Below, one piece after another: positions 25,913 to 37,031 of a DNA stretch of 64,000 bases. Position 1 is the stretch's first letter. The number at the start of each line of letters is the position of its first letter. This stretch comes from Desulfobulbaceae bacterium (GTDB taxonomy: Bacteria; Desulfobacterota; Desulfobulbia; Desulfobulbales; Desulfocapsaceae): NCBI GenBank assembly GCA_019163335.1, contig JAFLKM010000027.1, positions 1-64,000 on the forward strand, given 5' to 3'. Position numbers and translations under genes: made by a program. Under the pieces are notes generated by a model. It had not been told where the DNA came from. It made no database searches and saw nothing but the letters and a program-made list of their open reading frames with translations.

Positions 25913-26617
25913 ATGCCGAAACATGGAAAGCAGTATAGAAATAAAATTGATGGGATCGATCGTTCTGTATTAATGACATTGGAAGATGCAATTAAGAATG
26001 TGCTCATTAGTAGTTATGCAAAATATGATGAAACATTTGATATTGCCATTAAATTAGGGGTTGATCCAAGGCACGCTGATCAAATGGTGAGATCTTCAGT
26101 TGTGTTACCTCATGGTACAGGGAAAGTTACTCGTGTACTTGTTTTTGCGAAAGGTGAAAAAGAGGCTGAGGCAAGAGAGGCTGGTGCTGATTTTGTTGGA
26201 GCTGATGAGTTAGTGGCTAAAATTCAAGGGGGGTGGCTCGAGTTTGATAAAACAGTTGCTACACCTGATATGATGGGTACTGTTGGTAAGATTGGGCGCG
26301 TGCTAGGACCCAGAAATCTTATGCCAAATGCTAAGCTTGGGACAGTTACCTTCGATATTGCTAATATAGTTAAAGAAATTAAGAGTGGTAAAGTCGACTT
26401 TCGGGTTGATAAAGCAGGCATTGTTCATGCTGGGCTTGGCAAAATTTCTTTTGGGGACGACAAGCTTTTTGATAATGCTAAAGCTTTTTTAGAAAAAATT
26501 ATTCATTTAAAGCCTTCATCCAGCAAAGGTATTTATCTAAAATCAATTTCTGTTTCCTCAACCATTGGGCCTGGTTTTAAAGTTGATCCCATTGATGTAA
26601 GAGCAGTCATTAAATAA
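25913..26617 (+). CDS. rplA: 50S ribosomal protein L1
   Basis: Mobile L1-stalk protein and, in E. coli, translational repressor of rplKA. It has [20 protein letters not shown] at the start and [18 protein letters not shown], the hallmark block, in the middle. 234 residues. AGGAGG precedes the ATG. Confidence 0.97.
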   Translation: MPKHGKQYRNKIDGIDRSVLMTLEDAIKNVLISSYAKYDETFDIAIKLGVDPRHADQMVRSSVVLPHGTGKVTRVLVFAKGEKEAEAREAGADFVGADELVAKIQGGWLEFDKTVATPDMMGTVGKIGRVLGPRNLMPNAKLGTVTFDIANIVKEIKSGKVDFRVDKAGIVHAGLGKISFGDDKLFDNAKAFLEKIIHLKPSSSKGIYLKSISVSSTIGPGFKVDPIDVRAVIK

Positions 26618-26624
26618 ATTTTTT

Positions 26625-26740
26625 TAACCTTGTGGAGTTTTGCAAGATTTACGGTCAAAGACAGCAGGTACAGTTTGTTTAATTGTGATTATTCATATCC
26701 TGCCGAGACTAAGAGCTAATTTGTCATTTTTTCCATTGCT
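26625..26740 (+). promoter_or_regulatory. L10-type leader RNA upstream of rplJ
   Basis: The 239-base gap before rplJ contains AAAGACAGCAGG followed 30 bases later by CCTGCCGAGAC. The GCAGG/CCTGC stem (26664-26668 with 26699-26703) and the GACAGC and GCCGAG flanks match the conserved core of the L10 leader, where L10(L12)4 binds its own mRNA. An upstream stem CTTG...CAAG and downstream T-rich tracts fit the rest. Boundaries are approximate. Confidence 0.75.
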
Positions 26741-26856
26741 TTTTTAAAGTTGTGTTGACTTTATAAAGTGCAATTTTAAAAATATAATTGATAAGTTGCT
26801 TAGTAAGTGCTGTTTTTGATTAACTACTAACCCTAAACGAGCAAAGGAGGAATACT

Positions 26857-27384
26857 TTGAATCGTGAAGAAAAGTCAACAGTAGTTTCTGAGTTGAATGT
26901 TTCATTCAACCGTGCCAAATTTACTGTGGTAGCAGACTATTGTGGATTAACCGTATTAGAGTTACAGGAACTACGTGGTGAGTTGCGTAAATGTGATTCT
27001 GAAATACGAATTGCTAAAAATACTCTTTTAAAAAGAGCTGTTACAAACACAACAAGTGAATTGCTTGTAAATGAGTTTTCTGGAACGTCAGCTGTGGTAA
27101 TGGCGTACGATGATCCTGTCCTGCCTGCTAAAGCTCTTACTAAATTTGCTGATAGTCATGCCAAATTTAAAATTCGCTGCGCCACACTTGAGGGTGATAA
27201 GCTTACCCTTGATGACCTGATTGTTCTTTCAAAACTTCCTACAAAAGAAATTTTACTTGGACAATTACTTTCAGTTCTCAATGGTGTCCCAACTGGTTTG
27301 GTTCAGGTCTTGTCAGCAGTACCTAGAACTTTTTTATATGGCCTGCGAGCTGTTGAAAAACAAAAAGAACAGATTAACAATTAG
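26857..27384 (+). CDS. rplJ: 50S ribosomal protein L10
   Basis: Anchors the L7/L12 dimers and represses its own operon. The start is TTG 26857, well placed after AAAGGAGGAAT; no in-frame ATG is nearby. It begins MNREEKSTVV, continues with FTVVADYCGLTVLELQELR, and ends with the helix that carries L12. 175 residues. Confidence 0.95.
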   Translation: MNREEKSTVVSELNVSFNRAKFTVVADYCGLTVLELQELRGELRKCDSEIRIAKNTLLKRAVTNTTSELLVNEFSGTSAVVMAYDDPVLPAKALTKFADSHAKFKIRCATLEGDKLTLDDLIVLSKLPTKEILLGQLLSVLNGVPTGLVQVLSAVPRTFLYGLRAVEKQKEQINN

Positions 27385-27466
27385 GGTTCATTTTGTTGTT
27401 TTAAAATACTTGTAATTTTAATTTTACATAAAAAACTATTTATTTAAACCTCATGAGGTATTTCAA

Positions 27467-27847
27467 ATGGCTGTTTCTAAAGAAGATGTAATCGAATTTA
27501 TTGCTAACATGTCTGTTCTTGAACTTTCCGCAATGATCAAAGAACTCGAAGAAAAATTTGGTGTTTCTGCCGCAGCTCCTGTTGCTGTCGCTGCAGCGGG
27601 TGCTCCCTCAGCGGTTGCTGCTCCTGCTGAAGAGAAAACTGAATTTGATGTTGTTCTTACTGGAGCTGGCGATCAAAAAATTAAAGTGATTAAAGAGGTT
27701 CGTGCAATCACTGGTCTTGGTTTAAAGGAAGCTAAAGATTTAGTTGAAGGCACTCCGCAGACATTGAAAGAAGCTGTCTCAAAAGATGAGGCTGCAGATA
27801 TTAAGGCTAAAATTGAGGCTGTTGGTGGTGTTGTTACAATAAAGTAG
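27467..27847 (+). CDS. rplL: 50S ribosomal protein L7/L12
   Basis: Multicopy stalk protein that recruits translational GTPases. N-terminal dimer domain, Ala/Pro-rich hinge (about 35-55) and C-terminal domain with [20 protein letters not shown]. 126 residues. It is followed by a hairpin that may reduce rpoBC transcription. Confidence 0.97.
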   Translation: MAVSKEDVIEFIANMSVLELSAMIKELEEKFGVSAAAPVAVAAAGAPSAVAAPAEEKTEFDVVLTGAGDQKIKVIKEVRAITGLGLKEAKDLVEGTPQTLKEAVSKDEAADIKAKIEAVGGVVTIK

Positions 27848-27891
27848 TTTTGTTTTTAGTTTAGTTTTGATTGCAGGGCAACTTGTAATGA

Positions 27892-27933
27892 AGCAACACG
27901 TTACGCCGTTAGGCTTGTAGCGTGTTGCTTTTT
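27892..27933 (+). terminator. attenuator hairpin between rplL and rpoB
   Basis: AGCAACACG (27892-27900) pairs with CGTGTTGCT (27921-27929), with a small GCC/GGC stem inside the 20-base loop, and is followed by TTTT. A partial terminator at this position is known in E. coli, where it lowers rpoBC relative to L7/L12. Confidence 0.75.
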
Positions 27934-28069
27934 CACATTTTTAAAATCATTCTTGTGATAGGATGAAATTCGTTAGTACGGTTTTTCTTTTTCTCCCCCC
28001 AGAGCTTATTTTGAAGAATTTTCTTTTTTATCGAATGCGCTGGGCTGTCTTTTTATTGAGGAAGCTTAC

Positions 28070-28097
28070 TTGTTTCCATTCAATTTTCAAATAATAT
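28070..28097 (+). promoter_or_regulatory. candidate promoter of rpoBC
   Basis: TTGTTT (28070-28075), 16 bases, TAATAT (28092-28097), in AT-rich DNA about 130 bases before rpoB. Such matches are expected by chance in this composition, so support is modest. Confidence 0.35.
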
Positions 28098-28228
28098 TCT
28101 TGTTACCTCTTTTTATACTTACAGGGCTTTTTTTATAGCATTAAAAGGGTCTTGTATATCATGATACTCTTTATCTCAGCCAGTCTGTGATTTTAAATAA
28201 CGTTTTCAAGGCAACCTCGAGGACAACT

Positions 28229-31200
28229 ATGGAACGTGTAAGAAAAAATTTTGCCACGGCGTCATCTGTTATGGAGCCGCCGCATCTTATATCCATGCAG
28301 CGCTTATCTTATGAAAAGTTCCTTCAAAAGGATATTGCAGCTGATGTTCGTGAAGAATTTGGTCTGCAGGGAATATTTAAGAATATTTTCCCTATTAATG
28401 ACTTTAATGGTTTCTGTTCCCTTGAATTTGTTCGGTATAATTTTGGTGAACCAAAGTACACTGTCGACGAATGTTTACAGCGTGGCATGACCTACGAACT
28501 TCCTCTTAAAATAACTGTACGGCTTATTACTTTTGACATCGATACGGTAACAGGTGTTCAAACAATAAGAGATATTAAAGAGCAGGAGGTTTTCCTTGGA
28601 AGCCTACCATTGATGACCGGCGATGGTGTATTCGTTGTTAATGGCACGGAAAGAGTTATTGTTTCCCAATTGCAACGTTCTCCTGGTCTATTTTTCACCC
28701 ATGATAATGGTAAGAGTCATTCCAGTGGTAAATTATTATATTCTGCGAGAATTATCCCAATTAGAGGTTCATGGATCGACCTTGAGTTTGATATTAAAGA
28801 TATTCTTTTTGTACGCATTGACCGTAGACGCAAATTTCCTGTAACGACATTGTTAAAAGCAATCGGCTATTCATCCACTGAACTTCTAAGGATTTACTAT
28901 CTCACTAATACTGTTCATTTTAATGGCAATGATTATTCGATTTCATTTACCCCTGAAACATTTCAAGGACATAGGCTGGAGTTTGATCTCGTAAATCCTG
29001 AAGACGGGGAATTGCTGGCTAAGAAAGGGCATAAGATAAGTCATGCTCTATGTAAGAAAATTAAAGCCGCAGCTATTGAGTCTTTAAAAATTTCTCGAGA
29101 AGAACTCATTGGTCGTTTTCTGGTTCATGATCTTGTTCATCCTAGCACTGGAGAAATCATTGCACTCTGTAACAGCGAATTGACTGAATCTCTCTTACAG
29201 ACTTTTATTGAGAGTGGCCTTACACAATTTGAAGTCCTTTTTATTGATGGAGTGCATTATTCTGATGCCTTCAGAAAGACTTTGGCATTAGACAAGGTAA
29301 CGGGTTCAGAAGAGGCTCTACTTGAGATCTATCGTAGGTTGCGTCCTTCGAGCCCTCCTACTAAAGAGATTGCAGAAACTTTTTTTGAAAATCTTTTCTT
29401 TAATGTTGATCTTTATGATCTCTCTGAAGTCGGTAGATATAAGATTAATGCCAGGCTTGGGTTGACCACTGATATCAATCATAAAGCTTTGACTCGTGAA
29501 GATATTGTAGAATCTGTCAAATATCTGGTTCGTTTAAAAGATAGTCAGGGTACCGTTGATGATATTGATCATTTAGGTAACCGGCGAGTTCGCACCGTTG
29601 GAGAACTCATTGAAAATCAGTACCGTATGGGGTTAGTGCGTATGGAGCGAGCCATTAAGGAGCGTATGACTCTTCAGGAAATTGAGACTCTTATGCCCCA
29701 TGATCTCGTTAATCCTAAGCCAATATCGGCTGCGATAAAGGAATTTTTTGGAACAAGTCAACTGTCTCAGTTTATGGATCAGACAAATCCTCTTTCTGAA
29801 GTTACCCATAAGCGACGTCTGAGCGCCTTGGGACCTGGTGGTCTTTCTCGCGAGAGAGCTGGCTTTGAAGTTCGTGACGTTCATCCCACCCATTATGGGA
29901 GAATTTGTCCGGTTGAGACCCCTGAAGGTCCAAATATTGGGTTGATAGTCTCACTTGCAACTTACGCTCAGGTAAATCCTTATGGGTTTATTGAGACGCC
30001 CTATCGGAAGGTAGCGGATAGAATAGTTCTTGATGAGATTAAATATTTGAGTGCCCTTCAGGAGCAGAATCAAAGAATTGCTCCTGCTGCCACTTTTATA
30101 GATGACTCAGGAAAAATTAAGCCTGATTTTCTCATAGCCAGAGAGGAAGGAGAGGTTCTAACCGTTGCTTCAGATCAAATTAGTTATATTGACATTGCGC
30201 CTAATCAGCTGGTGAGTGTAGCTGCGTCACTGATTCCATTTCTTGAGAATGATGATGCTAACCGTGCGCTCATGGGTTCTAACATGCAACGTCAGGCAGT
30301 ACCGTTGATGATTACTGCGGCACCTCTTGTTGGTACGGGAATGGAACGATATGTCGCACGAGATTCAGGAGCTTGCCTTTTGGCTGCCGATGACGGTGTT
30401 GTTGAAGAAGTTGATTCTAACCGTATTGTTGTTCGATATAACCGACCTGGAGTTGATGGCTATGATACTGGAGTTGCTGTTTATCGACTCAGTAAGTATA
30501 AAAAATCAAATCAAAATACCTGTTTTACCCAGAGTCCGCTTGTCCTTCCTGGTGAACGAGTTACGAAAGGTACTGTACTCGCAGATGGCCCCTCTTGTGA
30601 AGAAGGGGAGTTAGCTCTTGGAAAAAATGTGACCATTGCTTTCATGCCATGGCGTGGATTTAATTTTGAAGATTCCATCCTTATCAATGAAAGGTTGTTG
30701 AAGGAGGACACTTTTACCTCAGTGCACATAGAAGTCTTTGAGACCATGGCCAGAGATACTAAACTTGGCAAGGAAGAAATTACACGTGATATTCCCAATG
30801 TGAGTGAAGATACTCTGAGAAATCTTGATGACTCCGGAATCGTTCGTATTGGTGCTGAGATTAAAGCTGGAGATACTCTTGTAGGGAAGGTAACTCCTAA
30901 GGGAGAGACCATGCTCTCTCCCGAAGAGAAATTGTTAAGGGCTATTTTTGGTGAAAAAGCCCAAGACGTTAAGGATTCATCTCTCCGTGTTCCGCCTGGG
31001 ATCGAAGGAGTAGTTATCGATGCAAAAGTTTTCTCTCGGAGAGGAGTTGATAAGGATGAACGCTCTTTAATGATTGAGGATCTCGAAATTGAGCGACTAA
31101 CCCAAGATAAGATTGACGAGTTAACTAGTTTGAAACGAGGTGTTTGTCGTGAAATTGGTGAGATTATCGACGGAAGGACAGTGAAAAGTGATGTAGCGGA

Positions 31201-32308
31201 TAAGCAGGGAAATATTGTTGTTAAATTAGGGAAGAAAATTAGCGCTGATCTTGCTGAAATAATTGGATTCCACGGACTGCGTACATTGGACTTCTCGGAG
31301 AAAGCTAAGCATCAGGAACAGATTGATCAGGCATATCTTCGTTATGATAAGCAGGCCGCACTTATTGCAAAGCGCTATGATGGAATTATTGACCGGATGA
31401 AAAAAGGTGATGACCTTCCCCCCGGTGTAGTTAAGATGGTGAAAGTCTATGTGGCGACTAAGCGAAAACTCTCAGTAGGAGATAAAATGGCTGGGCGTCA
31501 TGGAAACAAGGGTGTTGTTTCACGGCTTTTACCTGAAGAGGATATGCCTTTTTTTGCCGACGGGACAACCGTTGATATCGTTTTGAATCCCCTTGGCGTT
31601 CCTTCTCGAATGAATGTGGGTCAGGTTCTTGAGGTACATCTTGGATTTGCTGCAAAAAAACTTGGCCAGCAGATCAACAATTTGGCGATTCAACATGAAG
31701 TTGAGGCATTAAAAAAGAAATTAAATACAATTTATTCACCAAAAGAGTGCGCTGCGATTATTGGGACTCAAACCGATGAAGAGCTTTATGATTGGGCTCG
31801 AAAGCATCACCGGGGGCTCCATGTTGCAAGCCCGGTCTTTGATGGAGCGGATGAGGCTCAGATTCGCAGGTTGCTTGTAGAAGCTGGGGTCGATGAGGTT
31901 GGCCAGAGTCAACTTTATGATGGATTGACTGGTGAGCCATTTGAAAATCAGGTGACTGTGGGGGTGATGTACATGTTGAAGCTGCATCATCTGGTTGATA
32001 ATAAAATTCATGCCAGGTCCACAGGCCCATATTCTCTCGTAACCCAACAACCGCTTGGTGGTAAGGCCCAATTTGGTGGACAACGTTTGGGTGAGATGGA
32101 GGTTTGGGCCATGGAAGCATATGGAGCTGCATACACCTTGAAGGAATTTTTGACTGCCAAGTCTGATGATGTTGAAGGACGAACAACCATGTACGAACGA
32201 ATTGTGAAGGGTAATAATTTTCTCACAACTGGCCTGCCCGAATCGTTCAATGTTCTTGTGAAAGAACTGCAAGGTCTTTGTCTGGATATGGAATTATTGC
32301 AAGAATAA
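28229..32308 (+). CDS. rpoB: RNA polymerase beta subunit
   Basis: Catalytic core subunit. Family blocks include GTERVIVSQLQRSPGLFF, the rifampicin-site region SQLSQFMDQTNP and HKRRLSALGPGG, PVETPEGPNIGLI, KVTPKGET and DKMAGRHGNKGV. Residues matching E. coli Asp516, His526 and Ser531 are the sensitive-type ones. The ORF track starts at GTG 28187; I prefer ATG 28229, which follows CGAGGA at good spacing and gives a normal start MERVRKNF (1359 residues). Confidence 0.96.
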   Translation: MERVRKNFATASSVMEPPHLISMQRLSYEKFLQKDIAADVREEFGLQGIFKNIFPINDFNGFCSLEFVRYNFGEPKYTVDECLQRGMTYELPLKITVRLITFDIDTVTGVQTIRDIKEQEVFLGSLPLMTGDGVFVVNGTERVIVSQLQRSPGLFFTHDNGKSHSSGKLLYSARIIPIRGSWIDLEFDIKDILFVRIDRRRKFPVTTLLKAIGYSSTELLRIYYLTNTVHFNGNDYSISFTPETFQGHRLEFDLVNPEDGELLAKKGHKISHALCKKIKAAAIESLKISREELIGRFLVHDLVHPSTGEIIALCNSELTESLLQTFIESGLTQFEVLFIDGVHYSDAFRKTLALDKVTGSEEALLEIYRRLRPSSPPTKEIAETFFENLFFNVDLYDLSEVGRYKINARLGLTTDINHKALTREDIVESVKYLVRLKDSQGTVDDIDHLGNRRVRTVGELIENQYRMGLVRMERAIKERMTLQEIETLMPHDLVNPKPISAAIKEFFGTSQLSQFMDQTNPLSEVTHKRRLSALGPGGLSRERAGFEVRDVHPTHYGRICPVETPEGPNIGLIVSLATYAQVNPYGFIETPYRKVADRIVLDEIKYLSALQEQNQRIAPAATFIDDSGKIKPDFLIAREEGEVLTVASDQISYIDIAPNQLVSVAASLIPFLENDDANRALMGSNMQRQAVPLMITAAPLVGTGMERYVARDSGACLLAADDGVVEEVDSNRIVVRYNRPGVDGYDTGVAVYRLSKYKKSNQNTCFTQSPLVLPGERVTKGTVLADGPSCEEGELALGKNVTIAFMPWRGFNFEDSILINERLLKEDTFTSVHIEVFETMARDTKLGKEEITRDIPNVSEDTLRNLDDSGIVRIGAEIKAGDTLVGKVTPKGETMLSPEEKLLRAIFGEKAQDVKDSSLRVPPGIEGVVIDAKVFSRRGVDKDERSLMIEDLEIERLTQDKIDELTSLKRGVCREIGEIIDGRTVKSDVADKQGNIVVKLGKKISADLAEIIGFHGLRTLDFSEKAKHQEQIDQAYLRYDKQAALIAKRYDGIIDRMKKGDDLPPGVVKMVKVYVATKRKLSVGDKMAGRHGNKGVVSRLLPEEDMPFFADGTTVDIVLNPLGVPSRMNVGQVLEVHLGFAAKKLGQQINNLAIQHEVEALKKKLNTIYSPKECAAIIGTQTDEELYDWARKHHRGLHVASPVFDGADEAQIRRLLVEAGVDEVGQSQLYDGLTGEPFENQVTVGVMYMLKLHHLVDNKIHARSTGPYSLVTQQPLGGKAQFGGQRLGEMEVWAMEAYGAAYTLKEFLTAKSDDVEGRTTMYERIVKGNNFLTTGLPESFNVLVKELQGLCLDMELLQE

Positions 32309-32396
32309 GAGGTGTTAAGTTGAAGGACTTGAATTCATGTGGAACCAATTCATACTTAAAGCTTTTTACTCTATAAACTGAGGGAGATGTAATTTC

Positions 32397-35300
32397 GTGG
32401 AAGAACTATTCAATTTTTTTCAAAAGCCGAAAGCTCCTGTTAAATTTAAGAAAGTTAAAATAACGCTAGCCTCGCCTGAAAAGATAATGGACTGGAGTCA
32501 TGGTGAAGTCAAAAAACCTGAAACCATAAATTATAGAACTTTTAAACCTGAAAGGGACGGTCTTTTCTGTGCAAAGATTTTTGGCCCGGTTAAGGATTTT
32601 GAGTGTAATTGCGGGAAGTACAAACGCATGAAACATCGTGGGGTTGTTTGTGAGAAATGTGGAGTAGAAGTTATTCAGTCAAAAGTTCGTCGTGAACGAC
32701 TTGGCCACATTAAACTTGCTGCCCCGGTTGCCCATATCTGGTTTCTCAAGAGTCTTCCAAGTAAAATTGGGGCTGTCTTGGATTTGACTCTTAAACAGCT
32801 AGAAAAGATTCTTTATTTTGAACAATATGCTGTAGTTGAATCAAAGGAAGATTCAATTCCTGTAGGCAGCTTGCTCACAGAAGAGAAATATCGAGAGTGT
32901 AAGGCTTCATTTCCCGGACAATTTCATGTCTCGATTGGTGCTGAGGCCATTCGAGAACTTCTTGCCAAGCAAGATCTTGTTGCGTTGTCGGCTCAATTAC
33001 GAGAAGAAATGGCTTCCACGAGTTCCAAGACAAAAAGACAGAAGTTGTATAAGCGTCTGTATGTTATCGAGGCCTTTCGCGATTCTGGAAACAAGCCTGA
33101 GTGGATGGTTCTTGAGGTAATCCCGGTGTTGCCGCCAGATCTGCGCCCCCTTGTTCCTTTAGAAGGTGGCCGGTTTGCCACTTCAGATCTTAATGACTTG
33201 TATCGACGAGTAATTAACCGGAACAACCGGTTAAAGCGCCTCCTTGAATTGGATGCCCCTGATATTATTATTCGGAATGAAAAGCGCATGTTGCAGGAAG
33301 CAGTCGATGTCCTTTTTGATAATGGGCGTCGCGGGCGGGTTATAACTGGAGCTAATAAAAGGCCTTTGAAGTCCCTTTCTGATATGTTGAAAGGAAAGCA
33401 AGGTCGATTTCGTCAGAATTTACTGGGTAAACGGGTTGATTATTCTGGTCGTTCCGTTATTGTAGTGGGCCCTCATCTTCGCCTTCATCAATGCGGTATT
33501 CCTAAGAAAATGGCCTTGGAATTATTTAAGCCATTTATTTATAATAAGCTTGAATCAAAGGGATACGTCACCACCATCAAGAGTGCCAGAAAAATGGTGG
33601 AAAAAGGGGGCAAGGAGGTATGGGATGTTCTTGAAGAGGTAGTAACAGAATATCCGGTAATCCTTAACAGGGCACCAACGTTGCATCGTCTTGGTATGCA
33701 GGCATTTGAAGCGCTTCTGATTGAGGGTAAAGCGATCCAACTCCATCCCTTAGTCTGTGCAGCCTTCAATGCTGATTTTGATGGTGACCAGATGGCCGTT
33801 CATGTGCCGCTTTCCGTAGAGGCACAGGTGGAGGCTCGGGTTTTGATGATGTCCTCTAACAATATCCTCTCCCCAGCCAATGGTGAGCCCGTTATTATAC
33901 CTTCTCAGGATATTGTTCTTGGTCTCTACTATATGAGTAGAGAACGGATAAATTCTGCTGGCGAGGGGAAGACCTTCTCAAGTCCTGTTGAGGCTAAAAT
34001 TGCCTATGATTATAAAGCAGTTCATTTGCAGGCCAAGATCAAAGTCCGCATGGATGGTCAGATTGTTGACACCACCATGGGGAGGATTCTGTTGGGTGGA
34101 CTTCTGCCCGCTTCCGTTCCTTTTGCTGAAATAAACAAGGTGATGAGCAAAAAAGCCTTGGCTCAACTTATTGATTTTACATACAGGCATGGTGGTATAA
34201 AGGAAACGGTTATCTTAGCAGATCGCTTGAAAGATATCGGATATGAATATGCAACACGAGCTGGGATATCCATTTGTATCAATGATATGAAGATCCCTAC
34301 CAGCAAGGAAGACTTGATTGAGCAAGCTGAAAATGATGTGATGGACGTCGGTCAACAGTATGCCGATGGTTTGATAACATCTGGCGAAAAATATAATAAG
34401 GTCGTTGATATCTGGTCTAAAGTGAGTGAAGATGTTGCTAACAAGATGATGGATGGTATCAAAGTTGATTATGTGCGTGATCGTGATAACAACTTGATTG
34501 AAACACCAAGTTTTAATTCTATTTTTATCATGGCTGACTCAGGAGCCAGGGGCTCTCGTGACCAGATCAGGCAGCTTGCCGGTATGCGCGGTTTAATGGC
34601 AAAACCATCCGGTGCAATAATTGAAACGCCTATCAAGGCTAATTTTCGTGAAGGACTCGGTGTCCTCGAATATTTTATCTCCACCCATGGTGCGCGAAAG
34701 GGTCTCGCAGATACGGCGTTGAAAACGGCTAATTCCGGGTATCTTACCAGAAGACTCGTTGATGTGGCTCAAGATGCTACTATTGTTGAAGCTGATTGTA
34801 AAACCCTTGATGGAATCATAGCAGAACCGTTGATGGATGGCGGCGAGGTGATTGTTCCCTTGGGTGATCGTATCTTAGGGCGAGTAGCGCTGGAGGCAGT
34901 CACTGATCCTTACAGTGGTGAGTTGATTGTGTCTGAAGGTGAAGAGATTACTGAAGCAAAAGTAATCAAGATTCATGAAGCTGGGATTGATCGGGTTCAC
35001 ATTCGCTCCGTACTTACCTGTCGGACTCGTCGTGGGGTTTGTGCAGCTTGTTATGGACGTGATCTTGGTCGGGGCCATATGGTGAACATTGGTGAAGCGG
35101 TAGGTATTATTGCTGCTCAGTCCATTGGAGAGCCTGGTACTCAGCTGACAATGCGTACATTCCATATTGGTGGTACTGCTAGTCGAGCTGTTGAACAGGC
35201 CGAGGTTCAGACCCAACGGGGAGGTAAAGTAGTCTTTAAAAATATGCATTATGTTGAAAACAATCTGGGAGTAAAGATTGTTATGAATCGTAATGCTGAA

Positions 35301-36446
35301 ATTACTATCAGAGACGAACATGATCGAGATAGAGAGCGTTATAAAGTAAATTATGGTGCTCAGATATTTGTAAAGGAAAGTGAAACTGCAGCGCCAGGAA
35401 TGATCCTTGCTAAATGGGATGCTTATACTATACCCATCGTAAGTGAGGTGGGCGGTATTATTAAATATGGTGATGTGATAGAAGGCGTAACCATGCAGGA
35501 GAAACTGGATGGTGTTACCGGCAAGTCCAGTAAAGTTATTGTACATTCTACCGCTACGGCCCAACTGAATCCCCGAGTTAGTGTGAAAAATGATAAAGGA
35601 AAAACTCTAAAACTTCCTAACTCTGAATCCTATGCCAGATATAGCCTACCTGTCGGGTCCTTTATTTCCGTCGATGAAGGTGCAGTTATTGAGCCTGGGG
35701 CTATAGTTGGTAAAATCCCTCGAGAATCTTCCAAGACCAAAGATATTACTGGTGGCCTTCCGCGCGTAGCAGAATTATTTGAAGTTCGTAAATCCAAAGA
35801 CCCTGCAATTATTGCTCAGATTGACGGAAGGGTTAGCTTTGGGAAAGAATTGAAGGGGAAACGGCGTGTAATTGTAACCCCTGAATATGGACAGGCAGAA
35901 GAATATCTTGTTCCCAAGGCAAAACATACCATCGTTCATGAAGGTGATTATGTTCAGGCTGGGGAACCCTTGATGGAAGGAATAGTCCTTCCTAATGATA
36001 TCTTGAAGGTCCTTGGGGTAAAGGAACTTGCGAAATTTTTAGTTAATGAAGTGCAGGAAGTATATAGGCTACAAGGTGTCAAAATTAATGACAAACATAT
36101 TGAAGTCATTGTTCGTCAAATGCTGAAGAGAGTGCAGATTACCAGTTCCGGGGATTCGCGCTTTATGATTGGTGAGCAAGTTGAATGGTGGAAGTTCGAA
36201 GAAGAACGAGAACGGCTTTTTGCTGAGGGAAAGACGCCTGCAGTCGCTGAACCATTGCTTTTAGGAGTCACCAAGGCATCCCTATCCACTGAAAGCTTTA
36301 TTTCCGCCGCCTCATTCCAGGAAACCACAAAGGTACTGACGAATGCGGCGATGGCCGGTAAAGTTGATGACTTAGCTGGCTTAAAAGAAAATGTTATTAT
36401 GGGAAGATTGATTTCCGCAGGAACAGGATTGCGTGGGAATGTATAG
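32397..36446 (+). CDS. rpoC: RNA polymerase beta' subunit
   Basis: Catalytic core subunit with the active-site NADFDGDQ motif near residue 460, whose three Asp residues hold Mg2+. The N-terminal zinc finger is CNC...CEKC (70, 72, 85, 88). A second zinc site includes [13 protein letters not shown] near 875-885. 1349 residues. GTG start after GAGGGAGATG, 88 bases after rpoB. Confidence 0.97.
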   Translation: MEELFNFFQKPKAPVKFKKVKITLASPEKIMDWSHGEVKKPETINYRTFKPERDGLFCAKIFGPVKDFECNCGKYKRMKHRGVVCEKCGVEVIQSKVRRERLGHIKLAAPVAHIWFLKSLPSKIGAVLDLTLKQLEKILYFEQYAVVESKEDSIPVGSLLTEEKYRECKASFPGQFHVSIGAEAIRELLAKQDLVALSAQLREEMASTSSKTKRQKLYKRLYVIEAFRDSGNKPEWMVLEVIPVLPPDLRPLVPLEGGRFATSDLNDLYRRVINRNNRLKRLLELDAPDIIIRNEKRMLQEAVDVLFDNGRRGRVITGANKRPLKSLSDMLKGKQGRFRQNLLGKRVDYSGRSVIVVGPHLRLHQCGIPKKMALELFKPFIYNKLESKGYVTTIKSARKMVEKGGKEVWDVLEEVVTEYPVILNRAPTLHRLGMQAFEALLIEGKAIQLHPLVCAAFNADFDGDQMAVHVPLSVEAQVEARVLMMSSNNILSPANGEPVIIPSQDIVLGLYYMSRERINSAGEGKTFSSPVEAKIAYDYKAVHLQAKIKVRMDGQIVDTTMGRILLGGLLPASVPFAEINKVMSKKALAQLIDFTYRHGGIKETVILADRLKDIGYEYATRAGISICINDMKIPTSKEDLIEQAENDVMDVGQQYADGLITSGEKYNKVVDIWSKVSEDVANKMMDGIKVDYVRDRDNNLIETPSFNSIFIMADSGARGSRDQIRQLAGMRGLMAKPSGAIIETPIKANFREGLGVLEYFISTHGARKGLADTALKTANSGYLTRRLVDVAQDATIVEADCKTLDGIIAEPLMDGGEVIVPLGDRILGRVALEAVTDPYSGELIVSEGEEITEAKVIKIHEAGIDRVHIRSVLTCRTRRGVCAACYGRDLGRGHMVNIGEAVGIIAAQSIGEPGTQLTMRTFHIGGTASRAVEQAEVQTQRGGKVVFKNMHYVENNLGVKIVMNRNAEITIRDEHDRDRERYKVNYGAQIFVKESETAAPGMILAKWDAYTIPIVSEVGGIIKYGDVIEGVTMQEKLDGVTGKSSKVIVHSTATAQLNPRVSVKNDKGKTLKLPNSESYARYSLPVGSFISVDEGAVIEPGAIVGKIPRESSKTKDITGGLPRVAELFEVRKSKDPAIIAQIDGRVSFGKELKGKRRVIVTPEYGQAEEYLVPKAKHTIVHEGDYVQAGEPLMEGIVLPNDILKVLGVKELAKFLVNEVQEVYRLQGVKINDKHIEVIVRQMLKRVQITSSGDSRFMIGEQVEWWKFEEERERLFAEGKTPAVAEPLLLGVTKASLSTESFISAASFQETTKVLTNAAMAGKVDDLAGLKENVIMGRLISAGTGLRGNV

Positions 36447-36477
36447 GGTGATTATTTGATTAAAAGATCCTTTTTAG

Positions 36478-36506
36478 TTGACACACCTAGGTCTTTGGGG
36501 TAAATA
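36478..36506 (+). promoter_or_regulatory. promoter of the str operon (rpsL)
   Basis: Perfect TTGACA (36478-36483), 17 bases, TAAATA (36501-36506). Initiation near 36513 leaves a leader of about 100 nt. No clear terminator lies between rpoC and this site. Confidence 0.7.
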
Positions 36507-36614
36507 AACTTCTTTCGTGTTCAGTGATAGTGCTTTATCGTCAAAAGATTTTGTATGCCATTTAACTTGTAAAGAAGATTTAATTAATAAAATCGAACAG
36601 GAGCAGTAACAGGA

Positions 36615-36986
36615 ATGCCTACAATTAACCAGCTCGTTCGACAGGGCAGAAAAAAAATAGTTAAGAAAACTAATACTCCCGCATTGAAAGGATCCCCTCA
36701 AAAGCGGGGCGTCTGTGTGCGTGTTTATACAACTACTCCAAAGAAACCAAACTCTGCGTTGCGTAAAGTTGCAAGGGTAAGGTTGACTAACGGGATAGAG
36801 GTAACGTCATATATCCCTGGGATTGGCCATAATCTTCAGGAGCATTCAGTTGTGCTGATCAGGGGAGGTCGCGTGAAAGATCTACCTGGTGTTAGATATC
36901 ATATTGTTCGTGGAACTCTTGATACTCTTGGTGTTGCAAATAGACGACAAGGTCGTTCTAAATATGGTGCTAAGAGGCCTAAATAA
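36615..36986 (+). CDS. rpsL: 30S ribosomal protein S12
   Basis: Decoding-centre protein. [17 protein letters not shown] contains the Lys equivalent to E. coli Lys43, and [13 protein letters not shown] holds Lys88 and the Asp that is often methylthiolated; both are the streptomycin-sensitive form. 123 residues. First gene of the str group. Confidence 0.97.
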   Translation: MPTINQLVRQGRKKIVKKTNTPALKGSPQKRGVCVRVYTTTPKKPNSALRKVARVRLTNGIEVTSYIPGIGHNLQEHSVVLIRGGRVKDLPGVRYHIVRGTLDTLGVANRRQGRSKYGAKRPK

Positions 36987-37031
36987 TAAGAATAGTAAAT
37001 TGTTGCTTTAGTAAGTCAAAGAGGAATAAAA

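Larger units (their letters stand above)
27848..28228 (+). other. rplL-rpoB intergenic region
   Basis: 381 bases without a gene. It contains the hairpin at 27892-27933, T- and C-rich stretches, and a candidate promoter at 28070-28097. The first 14 codons of the ORF-track version of rpoB (GTG 28187) fall here and are probably not translated. Confidence 0.6.

Noticed and set aside
26755-26788. TTGACT and TATAAT upstream of rplJ as a promoter
   Set aside because: Spacer of 22 bp is too long for sigma70; the region is AT-rich and such boxes are expected by chance.
28187-28228. GTG 28187 as the rpoB start
   Set aside because: No ribosome-binding site is well placed for it, and the added 14 residues are outside the family N-terminus; ATG 28229 has GAGGA at proper spacing.
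34875-35564. 229-codon minus-strand ORF opposite rpoC
   Set aside because: Antisense to a conserved part of rpoC; low-complexity Ser/Thr/Asn-rich translation typical of a shadow frame.
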